From Globomyces pollinis-pini (taxonomy: Eukaryota; Chytridiomycota; Chytridiomycetes; Rhizophydiales; Globomycetaceae): a stretch of DNA of 21,186 nucleotides. The stretch lies in contig MU621376.1 in NCBI GenBank assembly GCA_025399215.1, positions 1-21,186 on the forward strand. Reading direction: 5' to 3'. Every line of letters starts with the position of its first letter. Positions within the stretch are counted from its first letter, which is position 1. Shown here one piece after another: positions 1 to 9,409 of the stretch. Made by a program: the position numbers and the translations under genes. The notes beneath the pieces are model-generated. The model was given only the letters and a program-made list of their open reading frames with translations, ran no database searches and was not told the origin of the DNA.

Positions 1-447
<447 letters not shown>

Positions 448-596
448 TTATTTTATATACATGAACTACAAACTATATCTACTTAAAATTTATTTTATTT
501 CTGTTATTTGATGTTAAAGATTGAATGGTCTGATTCCTATAATTTCCTATGTTTGAGATAGACTAAACATTTTGAATCGCGTTATTTTTCAAATAA

Positions 597-2174
597 ATGC
601 TGTCAACAACACAACCTAGGGAATCATTCCTAACCGACAAAGAGAATCTACCAACTATAGCGTTTAATATTTCCAAAAAAGAGCAATTTACGCCAAGTAA
701 TGGATTTAAAAATGTTCAAAGGAGATTGCGAGGACATTATAAAGTTACACTGTATTCTATTTAATTTAACTGACGGAATAGATTTAAGGAAGACATGAGT
801 TTACCAAAGCTAGTAGATATTAGCTTAATTGTATTTGGGGCCCCACGAGAGAAGTTTTCAACAGCAGAAGTACGATTTACCTCTTTTAAAACTTGATTTA
901 GTTTACAGCATTAAAAGGATTTCTAGAAAGAGGTGGTTCAATTTTATACATGACAGGAGAAGGGGGAGAAACTGCTTATAATACCAACTTCAACTATCTA
1001 CTAGAAGAATATGGCATGGCAGTCAATCCAGGTATCTTATACTGTAGTTTTATTATAGATTCCATGACGCGAACCGTATATTACAAATATTTCCATCCAA
1101 AAGAGGTGTATGTGACTCAGGGTGTTTTGAATAGAGAATTGAATAAAGCAGCTGGAAAGAAAACCGGTAAAACTGGAGAAAATGTACCAGAATTAGCAGG
1201 ATTTAATCCAAAGTAAAATTAAGCAACTAAATTATTTTAGTTCCTTGACATTTTTGTATCCATTTGGTTCGTCATTGAACGTGCAAAAACCAGCAGTTCC
1301 CATTCTGTCATCAGGAACCCTTTCCTATCCATTGAATAGACCATTAGGTGGAGTGTATCAAATTTCGAATAAAGGTGGCAAGTTATTCGCTCTTGGATCT
1401 GCACAAATGTTTTCAGATTCTTATTTGGAAAAGGAAGAAAATGGGAAACTCTTTGATGTTCTAATTCAATTCTTAACCAAAGGTTCCAGAAAGTTTATAT
1501 TGACCCTATGTTAGATAACATTGTATTAAACTCTATCGATGCGAATGAACCTGATGTAACCAACATCCATTAAACATTCTATTAGATAGCCGATTATCAT
1601 TACTTACCTGATACTGCACAATTATCAGAAACGCTACGGTCTTGCCTTCAGGTTTGAACATTGTTTTATTGATATGGATAGGAAAGTGAAGATTTGCCAA
1701 AAGATTTCACAACCTTATTTGATACAAAATTGTTTAAATTTGATACGACTCTTATCCCTACAGCTGCCCAGTTATACGGAGTATGTTTTTAATCTTTAAT
1801 TTGTTTTAGCAAATGGGCCTTAAACATGAGCCATTAACTTTAATACAACCGCAGGTATCAAATGATTGGATTAATTATAGTTTGAAACTCCTCTACCTCC
1901 ATTGGAACCGGCAGTATTTCCACCTGTACTCCAAGAAATTTCACCTCCCTCGTTAGACTTATTTGACCTTGATGAACATTTTGCCAGTGAAAAGGCAAAA
2001 TTAGCACAATTAACGAACAAATGTACCGATGATGATTTAGAATATTACATGCGTGAATGTGGGACCATTCTTGGAATCATGGATAAGTTGAATCCGGAAT
2101 GTCATGATGCTCGGCATGTTTTAGATCATGTTTTTAGAAGTATTGTTAATTGGAAGAAATTGAATCAGAGTTAA
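597..2174 (+). CDS. IFT52: Intraflagellar transport protein 52 (IFT-B core)
   Basis: Nine exons (597-751, 782-869, 902-1212, 1241-1482, 1515-1555, 1586-1651, 1682-1780, 1810-1854, 1881-2174) give 446 residues, close to the usual length of about 440. Recognisable family segments in order are GAPREKFSTAE, FLLEEYG-like NYLLEEYGM, YYKYFHPKEVYVTQGVLNRE, LYPFGSSL, PLNRP, GGKLFALGSAQMFSDSYLEKEEN, KHEPLTLIQPQFETPLP, LDLFDLDEHFASEKAKLAQ and TDDDLEYYMRECG. IFT52 is a core subunit of the IFT-B train and is needed to build the axoneme; the N-terminal half is the GIFT domain and the C-terminal part contacts other IFT-B subunits. The eight introns are 26-32 nt and every junction keeps frame, so the apparently broken reading frames are splicing, not decay. 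The gene implies a flagellated life stage. Confidence 0.93.
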
Positions 2175-2230
2175 AATGAATAATAATAATTTGAACAAAC
2201 ATCTTTAATCGCGTTCCAATGCTGTGTAAT

Positions 2231-2287
2231 GACAATTGCTTTTCCATTTACGTTTTTTCTATGAGAATTGCTTTTCTATTTACGTTT
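2231..2287. repeat. 25-bp imperfect direct repeat, two copies
   Basis: Copies at 2231-2255 and 2263-2287 differ at two positions and start 32 bp apart; each contains AATTGCTTTTC and ATTTACGTTT. They lie just after IFT52. They could be a duplicated regulatory site or a simple slippage product. Confidence 0.75.
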
Positions 2288-2702
2288 GATGCTTATTCAA
2301 CTACCCGTTATTACGTTACGCAGAAAAGCATTCGTGTAACCAAAAAAGCACTAAAGAAGATGAAGAAAGTCTAGATTAGGAAGTCAATCGAAAATCAAAA
2401 ACAACAATTATCGTTAAAAATCCCTCAAAATCATCAGATACCATTGCTCTATACTTAAACGAAAAAGAGAGGTGAATTAATCACGTCTTGGCAATGCTTT
2501 CCGCCATACAAGCCGACAGAATTACGCATTGTGTAATGAACTAAATAATGCTTTACAATTCATGACACACCAAGTTTCATCAGGCTACATAATTCAGTGC
2601 ATGGTTTGGCACCCAACCAACTATTCGTAGCCACCCCACGGCAGGGCTTCGAGCGGTGCAAGTAAAAGCAATCAGCTATGAAACACTCATACGAAATAAG
2701 GA

Positions 2703-2714
2703 GTATTTAAATAC
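2703..2714 (+). promoter_or_regulatory. Palindromic TATA-like box of the bHLH gene
   Basis: GTATTTAAATAC is a perfect 12-bp palindrome ending 36 bp before the ATG at 2750. A similar distance is seen for the boxes of QCR10 and ERG6 in this window, which suggests a core promoter with a very short 5' leader. Confidence 0.45.
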
Positions 2715-2749
2715 CAAAAGACGACACCCAAAAAAACATCCAACTTACT

Positions 2750-3100
2750 ATGCATTCTCCAAATAGTTCTCACTTTATTGATCCTATTGATTTAATCGAC
2801 AAAAGAAAGAATCGTAAACAATACTTGTCAGCCATTGAAAGACGACGAAGGGAAAAAATTAACCATTGTTTGGATAGACTAAGATCCATAGTTCCTACTT
2901 GTGTCAATGATTCCACTGGGAATCTGCAGCGCCTTACTGTACTTGAAAAAACGATTGATCATATCTTGGACCTTCACCAGAAAATTCTTGTCGTTCCACG
3001 TACAACTCATGTTCCAGCTTCGCCAGCATCTAGCCATGATGATTCACTAACAGCTGCTAAATCCAGAAGCTTAATGGATATCTCTAATTTAATTGATTAA
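2750..3100 (+). CDS. Small bHLH transcription factor
   Basis: A single-exon frame of 116 residues. Residues about 20-36 form the basic region, with the core ERRRREKIN (E30, R33, R34). Helix 1 follows to about residue 48, ending LRSIVP, then a loop, then helix 2 at about 62-80 (LTVLEKTIDHILDLHQK). The conserved Glu and Arg positions predict E-box DNA binding as a dimer. The residue four before the Glu, usually His in E-box binders, is Leu26, so the preferred site may differ. No leucine zipper follows; the tail is Ser/Ala rich and likely unstructured. There is no intron, unlike most neighbours. The target genes are unknown and I do not recognise a named orthologue. Confidence 0.85.
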   Translation: MHSPNSSHFIDPIDLIDKRKNRKQYLSAIERRRREKINHCLDRLRSIVPTCVNDSTGNLQRLTVLEKTIDHILDLHQKILVVPRTTHVPASPASSHDDSLTAAKSRSLMDISNLID

Positions 3101-3614
3101 ATTATTATATGGTTCTTCCGTCCTTGTACATACAGTTTACTTTTCACAATTTTCATCAATATATATCCTCTGAAATCGATATCTAATTTTATAACTTTGA
3201 ATATAATGGGAATCAACGATATAATAAGTACATCATTATCGCGCTTTGACTACCCCAGAAAACCAGTCAAAAACAAATACTTCTGGCATCAATCTGCCAC
3301 TGTTAATTCTTTTGGGCTATCAGTCACTGAAACTATTTTCAACTAAATTACTAATAATTTGTCGACCAATCATCTTTTCTTGCACGTTACTTATTAATAC
3401 TGCATTGATCATTATCTGAGCAGCGTTTTGGCCATAGTTGATTTTACGAAATCGTATCTCAAAGGGAACACTTAAACATGTTTTAAAGTGTTTATGATCC
3501 TATCTTTCTTTGAAAGTGTTTGTGAATATGAAAATAATTACGCACTGACCAACATCAGCATCGGAGTTATTTCATTAAAAATAACAAACAATCAGTTTAT
3601 CTTTTCAAACGATA
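3101..3614. other. Spacer and likely promoter of the aspartic protease gene
   Basis: No open frame or RNA gene recognised. The only structured element is an inverted repeat at 3467-3492, about 120 bp upstream of the protease start. Confidence 0.5.
3467..3492. promoter_or_regulatory. Inverted repeat upstream of the protease, possible operator
   Basis: AACACTT (3467-3473) pairs with AAGTGTT (3486-3492) around a self-complementary AAACATGTTT core. AAAGTGTTT occurs in the right arm and again shortly downstream (GAAAGTGTTTGTG). A dimeric regulator could bind here; no family is assigned. Confidence 0.3.
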
Positions 3615-5000
3615 ATGAATCTTAAATTTCTTTCGATTGTGTCGTATGCTCTCATCGTTAAAGGTAACACTAAAATGAATATTGCACAAGAGCAAGTCGT
3701 GTATAATGTTCCAGTTAAACGAGATCCAAATGATTATTATAATCAAGGAATGAAAGTCGTTGAAAAACGTCAGTTAAGACCTGGAGCGGTTCTTGGGAAA
3801 ACTACAGCAAAAACTACCACTACCACTGCAAGACCAACTACCACTACTACAAGACCAACTACTACTACCACTACTACTACCGCTAAACCTACTACTACAA
3901 CCTTGAACCTATCAACTCTGAGCACTCCAGTCGCGAATGGTAATCTTAATACTATTTATTTAACTCCAGATGGCCTTCCATTATTTTCAGTCCCAGTGAA
4001 GAACTGCTATGACCAACAATTTGCTTTGACAGCCATGATTGGTGATAAAAAGGTTCAATCACCATATAACTATTTATTGTTCATCGATACTGGTTCCTCA
4101 GATATTTGGGTTCGTGGTAGCAAATGTGTATCAACGGACTGGTCATGCAAAACAGGGGAGGTTGTGACAACCTCCGATAAATCACTTGTGACTACCGGCA
4201 AGACTTTCAAAATTGCCTACGGAGATGGCTCTACCAGTTGCAGTGGTGTCATCTACAGAGCCAATGTCACCATTGGTACACGAACGATCAATCTTCCTGT
4301 CGGTATCACCACCAAACAACAAGGTACATTTGATGATTGTACCGATGGAATGATTGGTATGGCGTTCAATCAATTGTCTTTCCTTAGTTCTGTATTGGGA
4401 GGCGAAAATACCAATTATTTGGATACTTTGAAATTAGACCCACCTCGAAATATGTTTTCCATGTATTCTTCCAATTTTGCCGATGGAGATGCAAGTGAAA
4501 TATCGTTTGGTGGGATTAATCCAAATCGGTATACAGGTACCATCAATTATGTCAAACTTGTATCCACAACCACTTGGGATATTACTATGAAAGGAGCCAC
4601 ATATCAAGCAGGTACCTCTTCCGGTAACCTGATGACTATGTTCACTTCTGCGGCTGTGGACTCCGGTACTTCAATGATTGTATTGGAAGCAGGGCCAGCG
4701 AATGCCATCAATAAATTCATTGGTGCTGGAGCACCATCAGGAGCGACTCAATTTTCAATCAATTGTGCAGTCGCTAATACTGGACCAACAGTTATTTTAA
4801 ATATTGATGGAAAAGCGTATCCGATCTCTTCCAAGTTTTATGTAACTAAGACTAGAGCTGGCAAATGCTATTCTGCATTTAGTAATGGTGCTGAATTGTA
4901 TGGAGTTGTGATTTTGGGAACACCTTTCATGCGGGCATACTACACTGTTTTTGACCGAAGAAATATGCGAGTTGGTTTCGCACCAGCTAAACACCCATAG
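3615..5000 (+). CDS. Secreted pepsin-family (A1) aspartic protease with Thr-rich segment
   Basis: A single-exon frame of 461 residues. Residues 1-17 form a hydrophobic signal peptide. A short propeptide-like part follows with two Lys-Arg pairs (35-36 and 51-52), possible Kex2-type processing sites. Residues about 63-97 are Thr-rich with Ala/Arg/Lys-Pro spacers, a likely O-glycosylated stalk. The catalytic domain starts near 120: first active-site DTGSS (D158), flap AYGDGS (Y202), second active-site DSGTS (D349), and the usual VILGTPFMRAYYTVFD ending. It should cleave proteins outside the cell, at the wall or in a vacuole-like compartment. The Thr-rich segment lies before the enzyme domain, and there is no GPI-type tail. 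The substrate is unknown; nutrition or host contact are guesses. Confidence 0.92.
   Translation: MNLKFLSIVSYALIVKGNTKMNIAQEQVVYNVPVKRDPNDYYNQGMKVVEKRQLRPGAVLGKTTAKTTTTTARPTTTTTRPTTTTTTTTAKPTTTTLNLSTLSTPVANGNLNTIYLTPDGLPLFSVPVKNCYDQQFALTAMIGDKKVQSPYNYLLFIDTGSSDIWVRGSKCVSTDWSCKTGEVVTTSDKSLVTTGKTFKIAYGDGSTSCSGVIYRANVTIGTRTINLPVGITTKQQGTFDDCTDGMIGMAFNQLSFLSSVLGGENTNYLDTLKLDPPRNMFSMYSSNFADGDASEISFGGINPNRYTGTINYVKLVSTTTWDITMKGATYQAGTSSGNLMTMFTSAAVDSGTSMIVLEAGPANAINKFIGAGAPSGATQFSINCAVANTGPTVILNIDGKAYPISSKFYVTKTRAGKCYSAFSNGAELYGVVILGTPFMRAYYTVFDRRNMRVGFAPAKHP
3801..3905 (+). repeat. Thr-codon repeat tract in the protease gene
   Basis: ACT/ACC triplets, broken by a few Ala, Arg, Lys and Pro codons, encode the Thr-rich stalk. 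The unit RPTTTTT occurs twice in a row. Such tracts tend to vary in length between strains. Confidence 0.75.
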
Positions 5001-5339
5001 CTATACTGACTGTAGTCGAATATATTGTGATTCGAATCAATCATTTTTAAGAATTTCAATAAGAACTTATTATGTAAAAATGTTGTATTTAGTAGTGATT
5101 GTAGTTTGTGTATCCCTGATTTGTTTAAGATCTCTAGTAATATCCAGTACATCGATACCCAGTATCTAACATTTCTAATTCAACATACATTTGTCTTTAC
5201 TCTACCCAACTGTATAGAACCCACCAAAAGCTTCTTTTGTGATTGGTGTCTGAACTGACACGTAACGGAGTGACACGAATGACTCACATCAATGTCTATT
5301 TTCACATTTTTGATTGGTTTCTTCTTCTCTAAAAAGTGA
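5001..5339. other. Spacer before the DUF2828-like gene, with two inverted CCAAT boxes
   Basis: No gene seen. GATTGGT occurs at 5241-5247 and 5312-5318, the reverse complement of a CCAAT-box core; the second is 22 bp before the start codon. A role as NF-Y/HAP sites is possible but the motif is short and may be chance. Confidence 0.35.
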
Positions 5340-6839
5340 ATGTTTTCTAACAGTTCAAATTGTACCAAATCAGACCAAATGAAAGACCCAAGACTTACTT
5401 TATTTAACAAGGTTGTGCTGTTAAATCAAGTTCTAATTGATAGTTTGTCAAATGATCCTCTAAAAAAACCACCAACAGAGTGTCTACTTACAAAATTAGG
5501 ATTTCTTGACTTAATCAAAAATTCATGGGAAGTTTGTCCACTCGATACATTCAAGATTCTGTTGCATTGGCGAGATAACCTTGAGAGCGAAACTCATCGT
5601 CATTGGTTCATCTTTGTCTTATCATACATTTGCAAATTAAATCCTGCGTGGATTCAAAGCAACATTGGCTGTATTTCTTATTATGGGCATCATCTTGATT
5701 TGATTCATTTATGGTATTATGTTGGTAAAGATACCAAATCTGTCATTTTGGACGCATTGATAGCACAATTAATAATTGATAGGAAATTAATGGATCGCTC
5801 AGATTCAGTCAATCAAATCTCATTCTTGGCAAAATCTATTCCAAATGAAAATGGCAAGTATGATCGATTGTTAGCAGGTCATCCTCGGTTTTGCATCGAG
5901 TTGTGCAAGGGTTTGTTTAAAATTGACTATGTAAATGTGCGGTCCTTAAAGTACTTGCGAAAAAATTACATTACACCTCTACGTCAAAAGATTAGAATTG
6001 TTGAAAACACAATTGGGAAGAAACCATTGAACAAAATATTTTATCAAAGCCGATCTGTCTTTTTAGAAAAGACATATATGAATACTGTTGAAGAAAATGA
6101 ATCGTTTTTGCAACCGAAGGTGATTGGTGAAAATGAATTTCACGCCCTTTACAAGTTTTTAATCAACGAGCCTTTCGGTCGATTTTATAACAAAAGTGTA
6201 TCTGATCTAGAATTACAAGCACAATGGAATGACTTGAAAGCTAACGTAGATGAAAGATGTATATTTGAAGATTGCATAGCCGTTACTCAAAATTCTAGAT
6301 GGATGGATCAAGTCTCTTTACGATTTGCCCACTTTTTAAGCTTACTGATGGTCAATCCGTCGAATGGTCGCAATATTGTCACCTTCTCCAATGTCCCTGA
6401 CTTATACACTGTATCAACTGGCAGTATTCAAGAGCAGGTCAATAGCCTACAGTATATACAATCCTCAACTCACCTGCACCTTGGAAGGCTTCTTGATCTG
6501 CTCTTAAGAGTTTACATCCACTCACAAAAGCATATCAAACGTGTGTTTGTATTTTCATGTGAATCATACGATCAAACTATGGTTGGAACTGAAGGTGTTA
6601 TTGATTTTTTTCGAATTGAATATCAAAAGCATGGTATTCACATTCCGCAAATTGTATTTTGGAACCTCAGTAATGAGACCATTACGCACCCTCAATACAC
6701 CAATCCCGAGACTATTACCATCAATGGAACCTCCGAAATGCTCTTGAATACTGTTTTGAATTCAAACCAGTTAAACCAATTAACCTCCATGTTTAACATT
6801 ATCCATGATACTCGTTATGATCATGTTCAAATGCCTTAA
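5340..6839 (+). CDS. DUF2828-family protein with degenerate VWA-like C-terminal half
   Basis: A single-exon frame of 499 residues; Met14 (5379) is an alternative start. The first half is helical, with YYGHHLDLIHLWYYV (114-128) and YLRKNYITPLRQKIRIVE (205-222), which match the pattern of DUF2828 proteins of plants, fungi and giant viruses (related to the TROVE/VWA group). The second half keeps the VWA-like strands (DCIAV 311-315, IVTFSNVPDLYTV 346-358, RVFVFS 401-406, PQIVFWNL 436-443). Where family members carry the metal-binding DxSGSM, this protein has TQNSRWM (316-322), and the later FSDM-type Asp is Cys407. Metal-dependent ligand binding is therefore likely lost. The function of the family is unknown. 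Assignment is from remembered motif patterns, without a search. Confidence 0.7.
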   Translation: MFSNSSNCTKSDQMKDPRLTLFNKVVLLNQVLIDSLSNDPLKKPPTECLLTKLGFLDLIKNSWEVCPLDTFKILLHWRDNLESETHRHWFIFVLSYICKLNPAWIQSNIGCISYYGHHLDLIHLWYYVGKDTKSVILDALIAQLIIDRKLMDRSDSVNQISFLAKSIPNENGKYDRLLAGHPRFCIELCKGLFKIDYVNVRSLKYLRKNYITPLRQKIRIVENTIGKKPLNKIFYQSRSVFLEKTYMNTVEENESFLQPKVIGENEFHALYKFLINEPFGRFYNKSVSDLELQAQWNDLKANVDERCIFEDCIAVTQNSRWMDQVSLRFAHFLSLLMVNPSNGRNIVTFSNVPDLYTVSTGSIQEQVNSLQYIQSSTHLHLGRLLDLLLRVYIHSQKHIKRVFVFSCESYDQTMVGTEGVIDFFRIEYQKHGIHIPQIVFWNLSNETITHPQYTNPETITINGTSEMLLNTVLNSNQLNQLTSMFNIIHDTRYDHVQMP

Positions 6840-7060
6840 ATAGTCCTGTTTTTTTCCTAATAAAATGAATTGTAACCGATTGACCTTTTCTAGTTGTAGT
6901 GGTGCAATATAGACATTCCAGAACAAATAAATTCGAAACTTCTATCCATTTGTTATCATTCTACTTTGGACATTCCATGTTTTATTTAAAATGGGAGTAC
7001 TGTCATTGATTTGTATCTATAGATAGAACATTTTTTTACCATTTGGAACTGGACATACAG

Positions 7061-9295
7061 ATGACGAGGTAAAATATGGTATCCTAAAGTTCTAGAGTAA
7101 ATGAAGATACAACCTTTATCCCCAAACATTCAAGTATCAAGTTTGATTCAGAGAATCCAGTGAAATTTGTGCAAGAATGTGTAGAACAGGATGGATTAGA
7201 ATTAACTCAATTCATTCTAAATTCATTTACAAACAAATCAGATTTAGATATCAGTTTAGTAGAAACATTGAAAGGATTATTGATACGATTTCCTTCTTGT
7301 CAACAACTGAATTGGTGTCTACCAACCTTTAAAGTATTGTTCAAAGCCAATACTGGAATCACATCCAACAATAACCGTATTATATTATACCGGAAATCAA
7401 TTATTGAACTGTTTGACTCTCAAATACACAATTTATCCAATTCTGCAGTATGTTTTGTATTGTAACAGTATAGCAGTCAATGAAAGATATTGATGTCTAT
7501 ATAAATTTACTCCAATCTACAAATGATAAGAATTTGATGTTGAGTGCTTGGGGATTGGTTTTAGTAATGTTTGGACAATCGTTACATCGCACCTCACATT
7601 TAAATGAATTACTATCATTGACAGAAGTATACAATTCAATTTTTTAATTCATCAATTGTAGGCTACGTTTAATTCTACTCGATTGACTTTAAGAGTTGGA
7701 TCTTTCAAAGCCTGGAAACGATTGATCTTAAATTTTACATTTGGAGGTTCGATTAAATGTATTTTTTATTGTAGAACATCTTTACAATCAAAAAAGAATT
7801 AATTTGATATTGATTCCAATTTGGAATTGTATTGAATTTGAAAAATCAAATGCAGTTCGTGAAACCTGTTTAGAATGTTTCTTATATTTGGTTGTACAAT
7901 TAACCAAACATTCACCTTCATATGATTTTATTCAATTGGTTATTGCACCCTTGATCAATTTCAATTTAGATTTAAATCTATTGACTGTATTCTTGAATCT
8001 CATTGGTAACATTTTGATTATAATTTTGTTTTAGTTAAAATGATTCAAGATATTGGAGATGAAAACAATCAGTTTGGTGGTATTATTGACGGTACATTTA
8101 TCAATCCTCCTTTGTATTAATAGTTATAGATTATAAATTATTTGGTGCTTCAACGGACATTTTATTGCAACATATACAACCGATAGTTACCGTAAAAGAT
8201 TGGAGCGTCTCACATTTTGAATTGTTTTTAAGATTCTTGAGAAATGTCTTGAACTCTTCGTTGGTGGTAAAATTCAATGTTATGATAACTTGTAGTTGAA
8301 AGTATCTAGCAATTCAAATAACTCTAGAATCTTCCATTAGATAGACTCTGGTACTTCATTATAAGATATATGGAATGGGCTTGGAATACTGGCTCTCAAA
8401 GTTTTGACATTATCACAAAGTTTCGTTTTTTAATTTAACATATTTTTATAGAGTTGTATTGTTTATTCATCAAAATATTACAAATCCTGTGACATTAAAT
8501 ATCCTTCTTCCTGGCCTGTGCCAGTTACATTTGCCTGATAGAGAGTTGACTAAAACTGATCTGACTGGCGCAAAGTATTTGGTAGATCATTGTGATAAAT
8601 ATATGCAGTTTACTGCACCAGGGACAAAGTTATACGTTTCTCTAACATCTTTTCAAAGTAAATTAAAATCAAAGGTATGTTTAATCAAATTTATCAAAGT
8701 TTCCTACATCACCTTACCAACCAGAAGAAAGAAAACGTGAATTAGAAAAGTATAATGGATTGGATAAAAGAGAAGTTCAAAGTAGTCCTGTTCCTCAAAA
8801 GAATAATTATGAATCAAAAAATAGACTGAAGCGAACGGCAACTGAATATGTGATTATACCACCAAAACCATCTATCCATCAACCCTTAACGGATCATCAA
8901 ATTGTACACTATCAATGTTAAACTTATATGTAGGAAACCATTGAAAATCATCCCATACAAACTAAGCTATTCAATACAGTAGATTTATCGCAAAAGGTTG
9001 ATGTGGATAGGTATGTTATTACCGTCATATATAAATTCTTGAAATTAAACTATAATAACATGATGATAACAATCACTAATCAAGTTTTAGCCCTCAAATG
9101 ACCAAACGATGGAAGGCTTCTGGCCCTTCAAATGAAAACAACCAGTCTTCCAACCTGGTACAGCATCATATCAACGGATTGCTAGAAAATTTACAAGGTT
9201 TGGACCAGTGTAACTTAAAAGAGTTGGTATCATTACAAAAGCAGTTGATTATGGTTATGACGAACGTTTGCGAAAAAATCGATATCCAATCCTGA
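7061..9295 (+). CDS. RIF1: RIF1-like HEAT-repeat protein, short form
   Basis: Thirteen exons (7061-7068, 7096-7447, 7474-7626, 7662-7746, 7775-8005, 8035-8091, 8130-8266, 8296-8301, 8328-8419, 8452-8674, 8700-8903, 8934-9010, 9091-9295) join in frame to 609 residues. The key match to the RIF1 N-terminal HEAT domain is GQSLHRTSHLNELLSL followed by LRVGSFKAWKRLILNF, the counterpart of the LGRTLHRS...AWKSLIDNF block in animal RIF1. RIF1 controls replication timing and telomere or break processing, in part by recruiting PP1. Animal and yeast RIF1 are three to four times longer; here only the HEAT part and a short polar tail remain, and I see no sure SILK/RVxF PP1 site. About 150 residues seem missing before the matched block, so the true start may lie upstream. 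The last intron is 80 nt; the others are 25-38 nt. Confidence 0.68.
8267..8327 (+). other. Composite intron: 29 nt + 6-nt exon + 26 nt (RIF1-like gene)
   Basis: GTAAAA...TGTAG (8267-8295), then TTGAAA (8296-8301), then GTATCT...CTCTAG (8302-8327). The hexamer adds Leu-Lys in frame. Splicing out all 61 nt at once would also keep frame, so the micro-exon is optional on protein grounds. Confidence 0.55.
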
Positions 9296-9300
9296 ATAAA
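9293..9300 (+). terminator. Poly(A) signal overlapping the stop codon of the RIF1-like gene
   Basis: TGAATAAA: the last base of the TGA stop is the first of AATAAA. It predicts a 3' UTR of only some tens of bases, fitting the 114-bp gap to the convergent MIOX gene. Confidence 0.55.
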
Positions 9301-9409
9301 TATCTCTATTGTATATTTTTTTTATATTATAGAATAAGAGATTCAGGATCTGATCAAGTTTTGAAATTGTAAAAAGATACTGTGATCAAAATGATACTTT
9401 ATATAGAAT

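Larger units (their letters stand above)
2175..2749. other. Spacer between IFT52 and the bHLH gene
   Basis: No convincing gene on either strand. It holds a 25-bp imperfect direct repeat (listed separately), a relatively GC-rich patch around 2590-2665 and a palindromic TATA-like box near the right end. A set of very short open stretches at 2288-2540 can be stitched with three hypothetical introns but resembles no known protein. Confidence 0.5.

Noticed and set aside
600..2174. IFT52 as a broken pseudogene (frame changes and stops between short open frames)
   Set aside because: Every break is a GT...AG intron of 26-32 nt that restores the conserved family sequence in frame.
2288..2540. A 47-residue micro-gene with three introns of 39, 25 and 46 nt
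   Set aside because: It can be stitched together, but no residue pattern supports it and any AT-rich DNA offers such joins.
4182..4373. Antisense open frame in the protease gene
   Set aside because: A shadow of the strong pepsin-family coding frame on the other strand; no recognisable protein.
9011..9090. The 80-nt intron in the RIF1-like gene as a tandem pair
   Set aside because: No internal AGGT or AG/GT pair dividing it into two plausible units.
7160..9295. RIF1-like region as several small genes or a decayed gene
   Set aside because: Thirteen exons join without a frame error and cover one continuous HEAT-type protein.
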